Notes under the pieces: generated by a model | Databases searched by the model: none | The model's input: the letters and a program-made list of their open reading frames with translations, nothing else | What the model was told of the DNA's origin: nothing | Program-made: the position numbers and the translations under genes | Part shown: piece after piece, positions 34,227 through 44,269 of the stretch | Layout: every line of letters starts with the position of its first letter | How positions within the stretch are numbered: the stretch's first letter is position 1 | Source of the DNA: an uncultured Mailhella sp. | GTDB taxonomy: Bacteria > Desulfobacterota > Desulfovibrionia > Desulfovibrionales > Desulfovibrionaceae | Assembly (NCBI RefSeq): GCF_944324615.1 | Contig: NZ_CALUWY010000009.1 | Coordinates: 1 to 64,000 of the forward strand | DNA length: 64,000 nt | Direction of reading: 5' to 3'

Positions 34227-34916
34227 GTGGATACCAAACAGCCTGTCATACTGGTAGTGGAAGACGACGACGATATCCGTGAGCTGGTGGCTTTTTCTCT
34301 GGAAGAGGAAGGGTACCATGTGGAGCAGGCCGCCGACGGTCTCCGCGGGCAGGAAATGGCCGAAACGCTCAAACCGGACCTCATCATCCTTGATCTCATG
34401 CTGCCCGGCCGGGACGGTCTTTCCGTGTGCCGCGAACTCAACAGACACGCGGCGGAAAGCATGCCCTGCCCCATTCTCAGGCTGACGGCGAGAGGGGAAG
34501 AGATGGACCGCATCATCGGTTTCGAGTACGGGGCCGACGATTATGTGGTCAAACCTTTTAACATCCGTGAACTGATGCTGCGCGTCAAGGCCATTCTGCG
34601 CCGCCGCAGCATGGATACCGGCAAGAAGATCGTCAGCAGGCACGGCGTCAGTCTGGATCAACAGGGCCGCCGCGTGTCCATCGACGGCCGGACGCTGGAA
34701 CTTACCGCGCTGGAGTACCGCATTTTTGAGGATTTCTTCCTCAATGCCGGCCGCATCCGTACGAGAGAGGAACTGCTTTCCTCCGTGTGGGGGTATCAGT
34801 TCGAAGGGTATGAACGCACGGTCGACGTGCACATCGCCCGCTTGCGCCGCAAGCTGGGAGACGCCGCCCAGTACCTGGAAACGGTACGCGGCATGGGCTA
34901 TCGCTATAAGGAATAG
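34227..34916 (+). CDS. phoB: Phosphate response regulator PhoB
   Basis: 229-residue response regulator. The receiver domain (residues 1-120) has the acidic pair EDDDD, the phosphorylated Asp in LIILDLMLPG, Thr in LRLTARGEE and Lys in DDYVVKPFN. A C-terminal OmpR-type winged helix follows with LELTALEYRIFEDFF, VWGYQFEGYERTVDVHIARL and GMGYRYKE. Start is GTG at 34227 with an AAAGGGGAAA site. It activates pst genes under phosphate limitation after phosphorylation by PhoR, whose gene follows 2 bases later. Confidence 0.93.
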   Translation: MDTKQPVILVVEDDDDIRELVAFSLEEEGYHVEQAADGLRGQEMAETLKPDLIILDLMLPGRDGLSVCRELNRHAAESMPCPILRLTARGEEMDRIIGFEYGADDYVVKPFNIRELMLRVKAILRRRSMDTGKKIVSRHGVSLDQQGRRVSIDGRTLELTALEYRIFEDFFLNAGRIRTREELLSSVWGYQFEGYERTVDVHIARLRRKLGDAAQYLETVRGMGYRYKE

Positions 34917-34918
34917 CC

Positions 34919-36694
34919 ATGAAGAACACCACGTTTTCCATTAAGATATTTTTCTGTTTCTGTGTCGTCATTCTGTTTTCCGTGCTGGTGCCCTGCGGGT
35001 ATTTTCTGCACAGCATCAAGGAGGAAAGCATTGACCTCACGCGGGAGGAGGCGTTCCGCGAAGTCTCCTTTGTTCAGACCTGCATTCTGGACGAAGTGAA
35101 GAAGGCGGGCGGCTCTCCGAAAAGCATTCTGCCGGAAATGCTGAAGACGTTTTATTCCGGCGGGGAACACCGCGTGACGCTCATTGATGCCGAGGGCGTC
35201 GTTCTGTACGACTCTTTTGCAAAAAACGTCGCGGAACTGGAAAATCACCGCTATCATGAGGAAGTGGCGCTTGCCTTTGCCAGGGGCGAAGGTTCCAGCG
35301 TAAGGCTGAGTGCCAGCCTCGACACGCCCTTCGTCTACGCCGCAAGGCGCGTCTCCATACCGGGCACGGCCATCAATGTCATCCGTGTGGCGGCTCCGCT
35401 TTCCCTTGTGGAAAACCATGCCTCGGACCGGAGCCGGGCCCTGATGGCGGGTGCCGTGGCGGCTCTCGTCTTTGCCGTGGGCTTTGCGGCATTCATGTCC
35501 ATGCGCTTCCGGCGTTCCCTCCAGCTCATGATCACTTCGGTGGAAAATCTGGCCACTCCGGGCAGCCGCAGCGGCCGCATCAGCCTGCGTGCGCTTCCCG
35601 GCGACGAGTTCGCGCCCCTGGCGGCGGCGGTCAATTCCATGGCACAGCGCATGGAAGTGCAGGTAAATCATATTCTTGCCCAGAAGGCTCAGCTCGACGC
35701 CGTGCTCAACAGTATCGCCGAGGGCGTTCTTGTGGTGGATCATGAAGGCTGCGTACGGAGCGTCAACGCCACGCTGGTACGCCTGTTCCCCCGCGCCGCG
35801 CACGCCGAAGGCCTGCAGCCTGTGGAGGTCATTCCCTCCCCCGAACTGCAGAAGGGCATAGAATCCCTCAAGCATGAGGTGCCGGAAAAGCCCGTGCAGT
35901 TTGAAATGGACAATATGTCCGGCCGCAAGCTGCAGGTGCTCATCTGCCCCATCGTGGGGGAAAGCAAGCTTCTCATGGCCGTGGCCGTGTTCCACGACAT
36001 TACGGAAATGTCCGTACTCATGGATATGCGCAGGGATTTTGTGGCCAATGTCTCCCACGAACTGCGCACGCCGCTCACCGCCATCATGGGCTATGCCGAA
36101 AGCCTGAAGCGCTATGTCACGGAACAGCGGGCGCTCCATTTCCTGGAGGTCATCGACCGCAATTCCCAGTACATGGCCACCATGGTCAAGGATCTGCTGC
36201 AGCTTTCCAGCATAGAAAACGGTTCCATTCCCATGGATACCAAGCCTATTTCCGCCTCCACCATCATTCATGGCGGCATGGATCTGTGCAGAACCTCGGC
36301 GGAAGCCAAGAAATTGGAATTTCAGGAAGAACTCAAGGAAGGCGATTTCTCCGTCAATGCCGATGCGGAATATCTGACGCGAGTGGTCCGCAATCTGCTG
36401 GAAAACGCCTGCCGTTACGCCCCCGAAGGTTCCCGCATCATCGTTTCCGCAGAACCCGACAGGGAATCGGGCATGGCCGTATTCCGTGTGGCCGACAGCG
36501 GGCCGGGCATACCTCCGGAACTTCGCGTGAGGGTTTTTGAACGCTTTTACCGGGTGGAAAAGCACAGAGGCGGGCAGGTTTCCACCGGCCTTGGTCTCGC
36601 CATCTGCAAGCATGTCGTGGAAAGGCACGGCGGGTGCATCGGCGTCGAAGACGGTCCCGGCTGCATCATGCGCTTCACCATTCCCCTTGCCTGA
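34919..36694 (+). CDS. phoR: Phosphate sensor histidine kinase PhoR
   Basis: 591-residue membrane histidine kinase. First membrane helix [20 protein letters not shown] (about residues 10-30), a periplasmic domain to about residue 170, second helix [24 protein letters not shown], a PAS region ([20 protein letters not shown]), then the dimerisation helix with the phospho-His in [16 protein letters not shown] (His380) and the ATP site [44 protein letters not shown]. An AAGGAAT site precedes the ATG. The large extracytoplasmic domain is unlike the short one in E. coli PhoR. Confidence 0.93.
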   Translation: MKNTTFSIKIFFCFCVVILFSVLVPCGYFLHSIKEESIDLTREEAFREVSFVQTCILDEVKKAGGSPKSILPEMLKTFYSGGEHRVTLIDAEGVVLYDSFAKNVAELENHRYHEEVALAFARGEGSSVRLSASLDTPFVYAARRVSIPGTAINVIRVAAPLSLVENHASDRSRALMAGAVAALVFAVGFAAFMSMRFRRSLQLMITSVENLATPGSRSGRISLRALPGDEFAPLAAAVNSMAQRMEVQVNHILAQKAQLDAVLNSIAEGVLVVDHEGCVRSVNATLVRLFPRAAHAEGLQPVEVIPSPELQKGIESLKHEVPEKPVQFEMDNMSGRKLQVLICPIVGESKLLMAVAVFHDITEMSVLMDMRRDFVANVSHELRTPLTAIMGYAESLKRYVTEQRALHFLEVIDRNSQYMATMVKDLLQLSSIENGSIPMDTKPISASTIIHGGMDLCRTSAEAKKLEFQEELKEGDFSVNADAEYLTRVVRNLLENACRYAPEGSRIIVSAEPDRESGMAVFRVADSGPGIPPELRVRVFERFYRVEKHRGGQVSTGLGLAICKHVVERHGGCIGVEDGPGCIMRFTIPLA

Positions 36695-36729
36695 ACCATC
36701 CATTAGTCTTTTTCAAGGAGTTTCTCCCC

Positions 36730-37488
36730 ATGCAGCATGTCAAGATGGAGACGGTGTCGCTGAACTTCTTCTACGGAGCGAAGCAGGCGCTGAAGAATAT
36801 CAGTCTCCGTTTTCCCGAAAAAAAGGTAACGGCGCTCATCGGCCCTTCCGGCTGCGGCAAGAGCACCTATCTGCGCTGCCTGAACCGCATGAACGATCTT
36901 GTCGCCGGCAGCAGGGCCGAAGGGGCCATTCTGCTGGACGGAACGGACATCAACACCCGTGAATGCGATGTGGTTTCCCTGCGCCGCAGGGTGGGCATGG
37001 TGTTCCAGCGCCCCACTTCCTTCCCCAAGAGCATTTTTGAAAATGTGGCCTACGGCCTGCGCGTGAACGGCGAGAAGTCGGAATCCGTCATCGCCGCAAA
37101 GGTGGAGGAGAGCCTGAAAAGGGCGGCCCTGTGGAGCGAGGTGAAGGATCGTCTTTCCGATTCCGCCCTGGCGCTTTCCGGCGGCCAGCAGCAGAGGCTC
37201 TGCATCGCCCGCGCCCTGGCGGTGGAACCGGAAATCCTGCTCATGGACGAGCCCACCTCCGCGCTGGACCCCATTGCCACGCAGCAGATAGAGGAAGGCA
37301 TAGGCCAGCTCAAGGAACAGCTGACCGTCATCATCGTCACGCACAACATGCAGCAGGCGGCCCGTGTTTCGGATTATACGGCCTTCTTCTACATGGGCGA
37401 TCTCATAGAATCCGGGGAAACCGACATGATGTTCACCCGTCCCCGCCTGAAGCAGACGGAAGACTACATCACGGGGCGCTTCGGCTAG
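36730..37488 (+). CDS. pstB: Phosphate ABC transporter ATP-binding protein PstB
   Basis: 252-residue ABC ATPase that powers PstCA. Walker A is GPSGCGKST (residues about 39-47), signature LSGGQQQRL, Walker [14 protein letters not shown] and the switch His in [34 protein letters not shown] is the PstB Q-loop region. ATG at 36730 has an AAGGAG site; the upstream frame extension is not used. It lies after phoR rather than next to pstA, so it is expressed with the regulators. Confidence 0.95.
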   Translation: MQHVKMETVSLNFFYGAKQALKNISLRFPEKKVTALIGPSGCGKSTYLRCLNRMNDLVAGSRAEGAILLDGTDINTRECDVVSLRRRVGMVFQRPTSFPKSIFENVAYGLRVNGEKSESVIAAKVEESLKRAALWSEVKDRLSDSALALSGGQQQRLCIARALAVEPEILLMDEPTSALDPIATQQIEEGIGQLKEQLTVIIVTHNMQQAARVSDYTAFFYMGDLIESGETDMMFTRPRLKQTEDYITGRFG

Positions 37489-37938
37489 GCATTCGTTCCG
37501 CGTCAGAGGTTCGCGGGAATGCCCGGTGTCTGGAAAGGCGGCCTGCCTGCAGAGCGGTGCCTTCTCCGGCAGCTGTGCTGCGTGTTCCGCCTGATCCGGA
37601 GGGATGAAGCCTCCGGCAGGCTTCCGGGCGCAGGGGAATCTTCCCGGGTGTCTCTTTCAGGGCGGCGCACTCTGCAGAAGCCCCTGTATGCCCGCCGCAC
37701 GGAAACGGGGCGGCATTTGAGAGTGAGCGGAGGAGTCTTTCTCTCCGGCACTGACTGGAAACATCCTCTGAGACCGGGAGAGCCTTGCGCAGGATACGCC
37801 TTCAGGCATGTGCGCTGGGCATATCTCGCTTCCGGCTTCAGGGGAACATTCTGTCCACAACACATCGGGCCGCACGGCATGTCATGAACGCGGAACCTTC
37901 TGCGTGCGGGACGGCTGCGGCCTGCAAGAGGTAGGATC
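37489..37938. other. 450-base gap between pstB and phoU, nothing recognised
   Basis: No supported gene, hairpin or named motif. The GC-rich sequence may carry a promoter for phoU. In many genomes phoU follows pstB directly, so the insertion of this length is unusual. Confidence 0.5.
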
Positions 37939-38619
37939 ATGAAGGATCAGATGTACGCATCTCCCGTGCTTCGCGGGCTGAGAACGGAACTGCTCACCAT
38001 GGGCAGTCTTGTGCAGATGGCCTACAGCAAGGCCCGCACCGCCCTTTTGCTCCGCGATGCCGCAGCCGCCGAAGAGGTGGTGCAAGGCGATGACGCCATC
38101 GACGAGATGGAACTTGAGCTGGACGAAAAGTGCACCAGCGTCATAGCGAGGACCCAGCCCGTGGCCAGGGATCTGCGCTTCATTCTCACCGTCGTCCGCA
38201 TGGTGCTCGACCTTGAGCGCATTGCCGACGAATCCGTGACCATAGGCCGCCAGATTCCCAGGCTCCCGGAAGCGTTTTCCCATGAGCTGGAGCAGGATCT
38301 TGCCCGTTATCTTCAGCTGGCCTTTGATATGCTGGACACGGCGCTGGAAGCCTTCCGCAGGGAAGACGTGCCCCTGGGCATGAAGGTGTTCCAGCATTCG
38401 GAGGAAAGCGTGCAGCTTCTTCTTGCCATGTATGAAAAACTCATGGTGGATGTGCGCGCTTCCGTGGTCGATCCTTCCGCCGCCGTGCCGCTCATTCTCG
38501 TGGTACGTTCCGTGGACCGCATCTGCCGCCGTTCGGAAAATATCGTGGAACATCTGTGCTTCATGTGTGACGGCATTACCGTGAAGCACCGCGTGAAGCT
38601 TTCCGGCATGGAAGCGTAG
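37939..38619 (+). CDS. phoU: Phosphate signalling protein PhoU
   Basis: 226-residue cytoplasmic all-helical protein with two PhoU repeats. Repeat 1 has VVQGDDAIDEMELELDEKCT and RDLRFILTVVRMVLDLERIADESVTIGR, repeat 2 has RSVDRICRRSENIVEHLCFM. These are the E(D)xxxD/DRIxR metal-binding patterns of the family. It links PstSCAB to PhoR so that PhoR is inhibited when phosphate is ample. GAGGTAGGATC precedes the ATG. A terminator follows. Confidence 0.94.
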   Translation: MKDQMYASPVLRGLRTELLTMGSLVQMAYSKARTALLLRDAAAAEEVVQGDDAIDEMELELDEKCTSVIARTQPVARDLRFILTVVRMVLDLERIADESVTIGRQIPRLPEAFSHELEQDLARYLQLAFDMLDTALEAFRREDVPLGMKVFQHSEESVQLLLAMYEKLMVDVRASVVDPSAAVPLILVVRSVDRICRRSENIVEHLCFMCDGITVKHRVKLSGMEA

Positions 38620-38637
38620 ATACAGAAAGCCGTGAAC

Positions 38638-38682
38638 AAAGCCTCCCGGCATGGGGTATCCCTCATGCCGGGAGGCTTTGTT
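38638..38682. terminator. Terminator after phoU
   Basis: A 16-bp stem AAAGCCTCCCGGCATG / CATGCCGGGAGGCTTT (38638-38653 and 38664-38679) followed by T-rich TTGTTGT. Its palindromic form lets it serve the convergent uracil permease transcript also. Confidence 0.88.
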
Positions 38683-38813
38683 GTGGTCCGGGGGCCCGCA
38701 GGCATACCGGTTGTTTTCGGAAGGAACGCCCTCTTCAGGCCGGTGCACGGTTCATGAAAGCCCGGCAGAATACGGATGCGCCCGTCTCCGTGCCGGGATG
38801 TCGGCAGGGGCGG

Positions 38814-40064
38814 CTAGTCCTTGCGCAGCAGGTTGAACTTGTCGAAGAGCTTGAAGGCCAGGCTCATGATGATGGCGATGATGGTGGCAAGCACCATGCC
38901 CTGAATGGTGATGGAACCGAAGGTGAGCTTCGCTCCGCTCAGGCCGATGATCATGATGACGGAGGTCATGACGAGGTTGGAAGACTTGCTGTAATCCACC
39001 TTGCGTTCCACCAGCACGCGCAGGCCCGAAGCGGCGATGACGCCGAACAGCAGCAGGCAGACGCCGCCCATGACCGGAACGGGGATGCCGCGGATGAGTT
39101 CGGCAAGCTTGCCCACAAAGGAAAGCAGAATGGCCATGAGCGCCGCGCCGCCGAGCACCCATACGCTGTAGACGCGGGTAATGGCCATGACGCCGATGTT
39201 TTCTCCGTAGGTGGTGTTGGGGGTCGCGCCGAAGAAGCCGGAGAGCACGTTGGAGCAGCCGTCGGCAAACAGGGAGCGGGAAAGTCCCGGGTCCTTGATG
39301 AGGTCGCGGCCCACGACGTTGCCGGTCACAAGAAGGTGCCCGATATGTTCGGCAAGCACCACCAGCGCCGCCGGAGCGATGATGAGAATGGCGTTGAGGT
39401 CGAAGGTGGGGGCGTAGAACTGCGGCAGCTGGAACCAGGGCGCTTCCTTCACGGGCGTGAGGTCCACCATGCCCATGAAGAAGGCGAACACATAGCCGCA
39501 GATGACGCCGAACAGAACGGGAATGATGGCGAGGAAGCCGCGGAAGGCCACGGAACCGATCACGGTGATGGCCAGCGTGAACATGGAAACCATCACGTTG
39601 TCCATGTTGATGCTTTCCCCCGTGAGTCCGGCCATGGAGGCGGCGGTGGGGGCCAGTTCAAGGCCGATGACGGCGATGATGGAACCCATGGCCGCAGGCG
39701 GGAAGATGACGTCGATCCATTTCGTGCCCACGGTCCGGATGATGACCGAGAACAGAATGAAGAGCAGACCGAACACGATGAAGCCCGCCTGAGCGGAGGA
39801 GTAGCTGCTTGCCGCCATGATGGCCAGCACGGGCGAAATGAAGGCGAAGCTGGAACCGAGGTAGGAGGGAATCTTGCCCCTGGTGAGGAAAAGGTAGAGC
39901 AGGGTGCCTATGCCGTTCATGAACAGGCAGGTGGTGGGGTTCACCTTGAACAGGAAGGGCACGAGCACGGTGGAGCCGAACATGGCGAAGAGGTGCTGGA
40001 GACTCAGGGGAATGTTCAGAAGGAGCGGCGGGCGCTCCTCAACCTGGATGACTCGATGTTCCAC
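38814..40064 (-). CDS. uraA: Uracil/xanthine permease, NCS2 family (UraA-like)
   Basis: 416-residue inner-membrane proton symporter, probably for uracil. The family motifs are LPLSLQHLFAMFGSTVLVP-like IPLSLQHLFAMFGSTVLVPF at the N-terminus, the substrate-site Glu in LAEHIGHLLVTGNVVGRDL and the second Glu in GATPNTTYGENIGVMAITRV, both intact. The GTG at 40062-40064 has a GAGGATACC site. Fourteen helices are expected and enough hydrophobic segments are seen. The 261-base upstream gap may hold pyrimidine-responsive control, but no PyrR-type leader is recognised. Confidence 0.92.
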   Translation of the reverse strand: MEHRVIQVEERPPLLLNIPLSLQHLFAMFGSTVLVPFLFKVNPTTCLFMNGIGTLLYLFLTRGKIPSYLGSSFAFISPVLAIMAASSYSSAQAGFIVFGLLFILFSVIIRTVGTKWIDVIFPPAAMGSIIAVIGLELAPTAASMAGLTGESINMDNVMVSMFTLAITVIGSVAFRGFLAIIPVLFGVICGYVFAFFMGMVDLTPVKEAPWFQLPQFYAPTFDLNAILIIAPAALVVLAEHIGHLLVTGNVVGRDLIKDPGLSRSLFADGCSNVLSGFFGATPNTTYGENIGVMAITRVYSVWVLGGAALMAILLSFVGKLAELIRGIPVPVMGGVCLLLFGVIAASGLRVLVERKVDYSKSSNLVMTSVIMIIGLSGAKLTFGSITIQGMVLATIIAIIMSLAFKLFDKFNLLRKD

Positions 40065-40325
40065 GATGGTATCCTCGCTGGAAAGTTGTGGGAGGCACGC
40101 TTCGGAGGGCTCCGAAGTGTCGGATCCGTAAGTTATGCGCTTTTCAGGGCAGTAATTCCGGCCAGAGGTCTCCGCCGCAGGGCCCGCGGCGGGAGACTGC
40201 CCGGAACATTCCGACTGTTTCCGGGAAATGTTGCGGCGTTTTCAGGCAGATCTTCAGCGGAGCCGGGGGAAACCAGAAGGGAAAGCCCCCGCGCAGGCCG
40301 CTTCAGATCATGAGGCGGCATGCCT

Positions 40326-40973
40326 TCAGGCCTGTTCCTTCATGAGGGCGAGCCTGCGGCCCATTTCATAGGCCTTCCGGCAGTCCTCGGGAAAAACTTC
40401 GTCATGGTATTTCTTTTTTTCCGCAGGATCGTAGCGGTCGGCCTCGTAAAGGCTGTAGTCGCTGAACTGCCACGCGTTGGCGCTGCAGCAGATTTCGCTC
40501 TTCACGCCCAGCATCTCGCCCATGCGGTTGTGCACGGCGGAAAACTGGCCGATGATGGAATCCGTATGTTCCGCCGTCATGCCGAAGGTGTAGATGAAGG
40601 CGGAGGGTATCCTGCGGGGGAACACCCAGCGGTTTTCCTTGTTGTAGAGCATGTGACTGAACAGAAAGCGGTGTTCCAGGGCAAGAAGTTCGGGCGTGAT
40701 GTTGTTGTAGTAAATGGGGGAGCCGAAAATCAGCCCGTCGGCCTCTTCCATCATTTCCAGAATGGGGGAAAGCTCGTCCTTCAGGGCGCAGTATCCGTGC
40801 CTTCCTGTCTTGAGCTTGCAGGAAAAGCAGCTGACGCATCCTTTTGCCTTCAAGGGGTAAAGCTGAACAAGGCGTGTTTTCGCTCCTGCGGAAGTTGCGC
40901 CGTCCAGAGCGGCCTGCAGCATGGTTGCGGTGTTGCCGTGGGCTCTGGGGCTGCCGTTGAACGCAAGTATCAT
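40326..40973 (-). CDS. Flavodoxin-fold NADPH-dependent FMN reductase / iron-sulfur flavoprotein
   Basis: 215-residue flavoprotein. FMN-phosphate loop FNGSPRAHGNTATMLQ at residues 5-20. The cluster-like Cys spacing CVSCFSCK (residues about 46-53) followed by a distant Cys resembles archaeal iron-sulfur flavoproteins, and FGSPIYYNNITPELLALEHR is the FMN re-face loop. ATG at 40971-40973 has an AGGAGAG site. Members reduce oxygen or peroxide or act as electron carriers in anaerobes. It stands alone; no partner gene is adjacent. Confidence 0.87.
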   Translation of the reverse strand: MILAFNGSPRAHGNTATMLQAALDGATSAGAKTRLVQLYPLKAKGCVSCFSCKLKTGRHGYCALKDELSPILEMMEEADGLIFGSPIYYNNITPELLALEHRFLFSHMLYNKENRWVFPRRIPSAFIYTFGMTAEHTDSIIGQFSAVHNRMGEMLGVKSEICCSANAWQFSDYSLYEADRYDPAEKKKYHDEVFPEDCRKAYEMGRRLALMKEQA

Positions 40974-41129
40974 GGAAGCTCTCCTGTAGGGGTGGAGGGA
41001 AAGGACAGCATGCCTTTCTGAAAGCATTCTCATAAAACTAAAGCGGAACATGTTCTCTTGCAAGTTCAAATCATCCCTTCCCGGCGGAGGCGCCTTGCCT
41101 GCGGCGGAAGCTTCCGGTATGGTTCGGGC

Positions 41130-41807
41130 ATGGAAGTCATTGCCTGCATACATACCGATCTGCCGTCGAAATTCGGCGTGCCCCGCCAGAGCGGCCTTGT
41201 GAAAGAACTCAAAGGGCGCATTGTGTTCATGCCGAAGTTCAGAGACCCCGAGGCTCTGCGCGGCCTGGAGGATTTTTCCCATATCTGGCTCATCTGGGAG
41301 TTTTCCCGCGCCCGGTGCGAGCAGTGGTCGCCTACGGTACGTCCGCCGCGCCTCGGCGGCAATGTCAGGCTCGGGGTGTTCGCCACACGTTCGCCCTTCC
41401 GTCCGAACAGCATGGGGCTTTCCTGCGTGCGCCTGGAAAAGGTGCTTCTGCACGGGGAAGAAGGGCCGGAGCTTCATGTTTCCGGCATAGATCTCATGGA
41501 CGGCACGCCCATTTTCGACATCAAGCCCTATGTGCCCTATGCCGACTGTCACCCCGAGGCCACGGGCGGCTTTACCACGACGCTTGCCGATGTCACGCTG
41601 CAGGTGGTGTTTCCCGAAACGTGGCGTGCGTTGTTCAGTGAAAAGCAGCAGGCCGCCGTTGTGGGGATTCTGTCGCGCGACCCGCGTCCTCATTATCATC
41701 GTGATCCGGGCAGGGTGTACGGCATGCCTTTTGCCGGGTACGACATACGCTTCCGCGTGCAGGACGGCGTGGCGGAAGTGGTGGACGTGGTAACGCTTGA
41801 GGCCTGA
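41130..41807 (+). CDS. trmO: tRNA m6t6A37 methyltransferase TrmO (TsaA/YaeB family)
   Basis: 225-residue SAM-dependent methyltransferase with the unusual single beta-barrel fold, which methylates N6-threonylcarbamoyladenosine 37 of some Thr tRNAs. Core motifs are PSKFGVPRQSGLVKEL, HIWLIWEFS, FATRSPFRPNSMGLS, GIDLMDGTPIFDIKPYVPYAD, the last being the YaeB signature. ATG at 41130 has a weak ribosome site. The downstream C-terminal domain is shorter than in E. coli TrmO (235). Gene stands alone. Confidence 0.92.
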   Translation: MEVIACIHTDLPSKFGVPRQSGLVKELKGRIVFMPKFRDPEALRGLEDFSHIWLIWEFSRARCEQWSPTVRPPRLGGNVRLGVFATRSPFRPNSMGLSCVRLEKVLLHGEEGPELHVSGIDLMDGTPIFDIKPYVPYADCHPEATGGFTTTLADVTLQVVFPETWRALFSEKQQAAVVGILSRDPRPHYHRDPGRVYGMPFAGYDIRFRVQDGVAEVVDVVTLEA

Positions 41808-42278
41808 CCCCGGGGGACTTCGCCGTTCTGCGAAAAGGCCCGGCCTCTGTCCGGGCGGCGCAGGAGTCACTTTCTCGTGCCGGCTGCCGAAAGGGCGTGC
41901 ATTCCGAGCCCTTCATGCAGTATGCCTTCCTGCACGGGGCCATAGCTTTTTCATGATTTCCTGCTTCCCGGCAGAGAACGGCGCTGCTTTCCTGCTGATG
42001 CACGCAGGAAGGGCCGTGGGGGACGCTGCGGATATGCCGGAGTCTTTTTCCCGCATGAGGAAGGGGCTGCCTGCGGCTGTTTTAACGCAGCATCCTTGCG
42101 GAAGTTTTCATTTTTTGCAGAGTATGTGCCGGGGCTTCCGCCCGGCAGAGGCCTTTTGCCGCCTGGACTGCATAGGCAGAGAAGCTGCGGCATGCGGCAC
42201 GGCAGCTGAATCCGGGGCACAGGCAAAAAAGATGCCTGCCGGAAGGGCGAGGTGAAAAAAAGGAAGGTTCCCCTGTGC
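41808..42278. other. 471-base gap, no gene seen
   Basis: No supported coding frame. A short CCCGG/CCGGG hairpin near 41848-41864 has no T-run. CAGGCAAAAAAGATGCCTG (about 42219-42237) is an imperfect stem-loop that could end the DUF1653 transcript. Otherwise featureless. Confidence 0.5.
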
Positions 42279-42566
42279 TCAGGACATGAGCTCGAAGCGG
42301 TATTCCTGTCTGATGTCCGGATATTTTTCCTTGTCCACTCGGGACATGAACATATCAAGCGGCCTTGCGAACACCTTGATGCTTTCTCCCTCCTTCAGGT
42401 CATAGAGAGCCTCGTAGATCACAAGGGTTTCCCTGGTTTCGGAATGCACGGCAAGGCCGAGTATTCTGTAGGTGTACATGGGGGAGTCTGCGGGGTAAAG
42501 CTCGTGCTTGAAATGGCGGACGATGTCACCGGCCTTGAAGCAAGGGCGGTCATGGGATTCGGGCAT
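42279..42566 (-). CDS. DUF1653 domain protein (copy 1)
   Basis: 95-residue single-domain protein. DUF1653 core is FKAGDIVRHFKHELYPAD, YTYRILGLAVHSETRETLVI and YEALYDL, then KVFARPLDMFMSRVDKEKYP. The domain is a small SH3-like/RNA-binding-like beta-fold with no established function. A close homologue, about 85% identical over the core by eye, lies in the AT-rich island at 54608-54934. No signal peptide. An AGGAGAT site precedes the ATG. It is the first of two minus-strand genes with the TauE gene upstream. Confidence 0.8.
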   Translation of the reverse strand: MPESHDRPCFKAGDIVRHFKHELYPADSPMYTYRILGLAVHSETRETLVIYEALYDLKEGESIKVFARPLDMFMSRVDKEKYPDIRQEYRFELMS

Positions 42567-42652
42567 GGCTATCTCCTGAAGGAACAGGTACAGGCAGCGA
42601 AGAACCGGAGCCCGCGCAGAGACCTGCGCCGGGTCGGGAGGCAGGCGGACGC

Positions 42653-43390
42653 TCAGACCACAGCCTTATAAAAGAGCATCACGGCCGACAGGCTGAGAAA
42701 GGCGAGAAGCAGCACGGTAAATATGCGCTGGTTCAGATATCTTCCTATGATATAGCCCAGCTTCTGCCCGATGAAGGCCGCCACAATGCCTGCAACGGCA
42801 AGCTGGAAGAATTCCAGGCGGTAAAGTCCTGCTGCCCACTGACTGATCAGCGTGGCCCAGCCGCTCATGAGAAACAGCATGGTCATGGTGCTTCTGGCTC
42901 TGTCCGGCCCCCAGCCCTTGAGGAGAAGGAAAATTCCCATGGGTACGCCGCCGACGGATACGGAGGAATTGGCAAAACCGCTGGCAAGGCCTGTGACAAT
43001 GAGCGATATTACGGAATCTTTCATGTGTAATGCTTTGTTTTTCTTTATGATCTGAAGTACGACAAAGCAGGCGATCATAAGGCTTATGCCTATCTGCAGC
43101 CACTGAATGGGAACGATTTTAAGTGCGAGTGCTCCCAGGAGGCATCCCGGAACACAGCTTGCCCAGAGCCACAGCACATCCGACCAGATAACGTTTTTGC
43201 GATACAGCCAGGCCAGCTGAGTACAGCCGGGTGCACCGATGATGCAGCAGGTCAGTATGGCATCCGTCACGGGCATGCCGAGGAGGATGATGGGCAGAGC
43301 CACCATCATCCCTCCGATTCCCGCGATACCGCTCACAAGTCCGCCGAAAAGCCAGCCGAAAAAAATATAGGCGCAGGTTGCAGTAAACAT
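42653..43390 (-). CDS. TauE/SafE sulfite-exporter family transporter
   Basis: 245-residue inner-membrane protein with about 8 hydrophobic segments, beginning AYIFFGWLFGGLVSGIAGIG. The two-repeat TauE pattern is seen (GLVSGIAGIGG in the first, GLASGFANSSVSVGGVPMG in the second). Members export sulfite, sulfoacetate or other organosulfur anions, or import sulfur compounds. GGAGG lies 8 bases before the ATG at 43388-43390; a longer in-frame N-terminus is unsupported. The substrate cannot be read. Confidence 0.9.
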   Translation of the reverse strand: MFTATCAYIFFGWLFGGLVSGIAGIGGMMVALPIILLGMPVTDAILTCCIIGAPGCTQLAWLYRKNVIWSDVLWLWASCVPGCLLGALALKIVPIQWLQIGISLMIACFVVLQIIKKNKALHMKDSVISLIVTGLASGFANSSVSVGGVPMGIFLLLKGWGPDRARSTMTMLFLMSGWATLISQWAAGLYRLEFFQLAVAGIVAAFIGQKLGYIIGRYLNQRIFTVLLLAFLSLSAVMLFYKAVV

Positions 43391-44145
43391 TTGCAGGCCT
43401 CCGGAACAGGTGCCGAACACAACCTTGAAACATGCGGATCCGACTTTAGAATATTTTTTCCGCATTGAAAAGATGCTGTTTCTACGCCTTGTTAGGAAAT
43501 ATCCGCTGGCGCGGCGGGAAGGGAATGCCGGATCTTTCCTCCCTTGTTCCGTGCTTCCGGCATGAGGTGGATGCGGGGGGCAAAGGGGCTTTTCGCCGTC
43601 CTCAGCGCTTGGGAACGACCTGGACATTGCCGGAAAAGAGCTTTCTGGGAAAATGCTCATCCCCGGAGCCTGAACATGGCTGCGGAAGGCAGAAGAGCCT
43701 TCCTTTTTCCAGAAGGATGAGAGACATGGGGAGGGAAGGACCGGAGAGATCGGACATGCGTTTTTTCAGGTAAGAAGGTGGCCTGCACAGGCAGGGTTCC
43801 TGCTGTGGTGCAGAAGGGAATTTTTTTGTTTTGTTGTTTCGTGTCCATGTGTTTCTGCCTTGAAACATCGCTCCGGGCCACGGAACGAGCAAAAAACCGC
43901 CTGCTTTTACGGCAGGGCAGGGCCAGCTGCGGGAGCCGGTTCTGCAGCTGGCGCAGTTTTTGCTCTTCTGCTGCGGTGAGGCACAGAAGAAAACATTGTT
44001 TCAGGGGAAACTGACCGGGGTTCTGTGTTTTTCGGCAGCGCAGGTCTGCTCTGAAGCAGCGCCGGTAAGAGGGCACCGGCGCTTCGTTGCTTTTCGCCGG
44101 AAAGAGCGGAGCGCGCCGTTTCTGAGGGAGCTGCGCTGTAAAGAA
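43391..44145. other. Structured intergenic region, no convincing gene
   Basis: No frame with a start signal is convincing. It holds an orphan terminator (43684-43708) and a GCGCCGGT/ACCGGCGC stem (44059-44082). A CAGCTGC/GCAGCTG inverted repeat lies near 43920-43950. One or more small RNAs could be encoded here. Confidence 0.5.
43684..43708 (+). terminator. Orphan plus-strand terminator
   Basis: GGAAGGC, 6-base loop, GCCTTCC, then TTTTT on the plus strand. No plus-strand gene precedes it, so an untranslated transcript of the preceding 100-250 bases is possible. Confidence 0.55.
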
Positions 44146-44174
44146 GGCCGGATTCAGCATAGCTGAATCCGGCC
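44146..44174 (-). terminator. Terminator of the second effector operon
   Basis: Perfect 13-bp stem GGCCGGATTCAGC/GCTGAATCCGGCC with a 3-base loop, followed on the minus strand by TTCTTT. It lies 96 bases past the stop at 44270. Confidence 0.75.
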
Positions 44175-44269
44175 CTGAGGCGTATTTTGTACAGGGACCT
44201 CTTCACTGTCGGGCTGGTTCCTGTGCGGAAGAGTCCGGCTGAAGAGTCCCATTAATTAAGGATGCGGGA

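Noticed and set aside
43657..44160. Minus-strand open frame in the structured gap
   Set aside because: Basic, low-complexity, no ribosome site and overlapping several hairpins; treated as non-coding.
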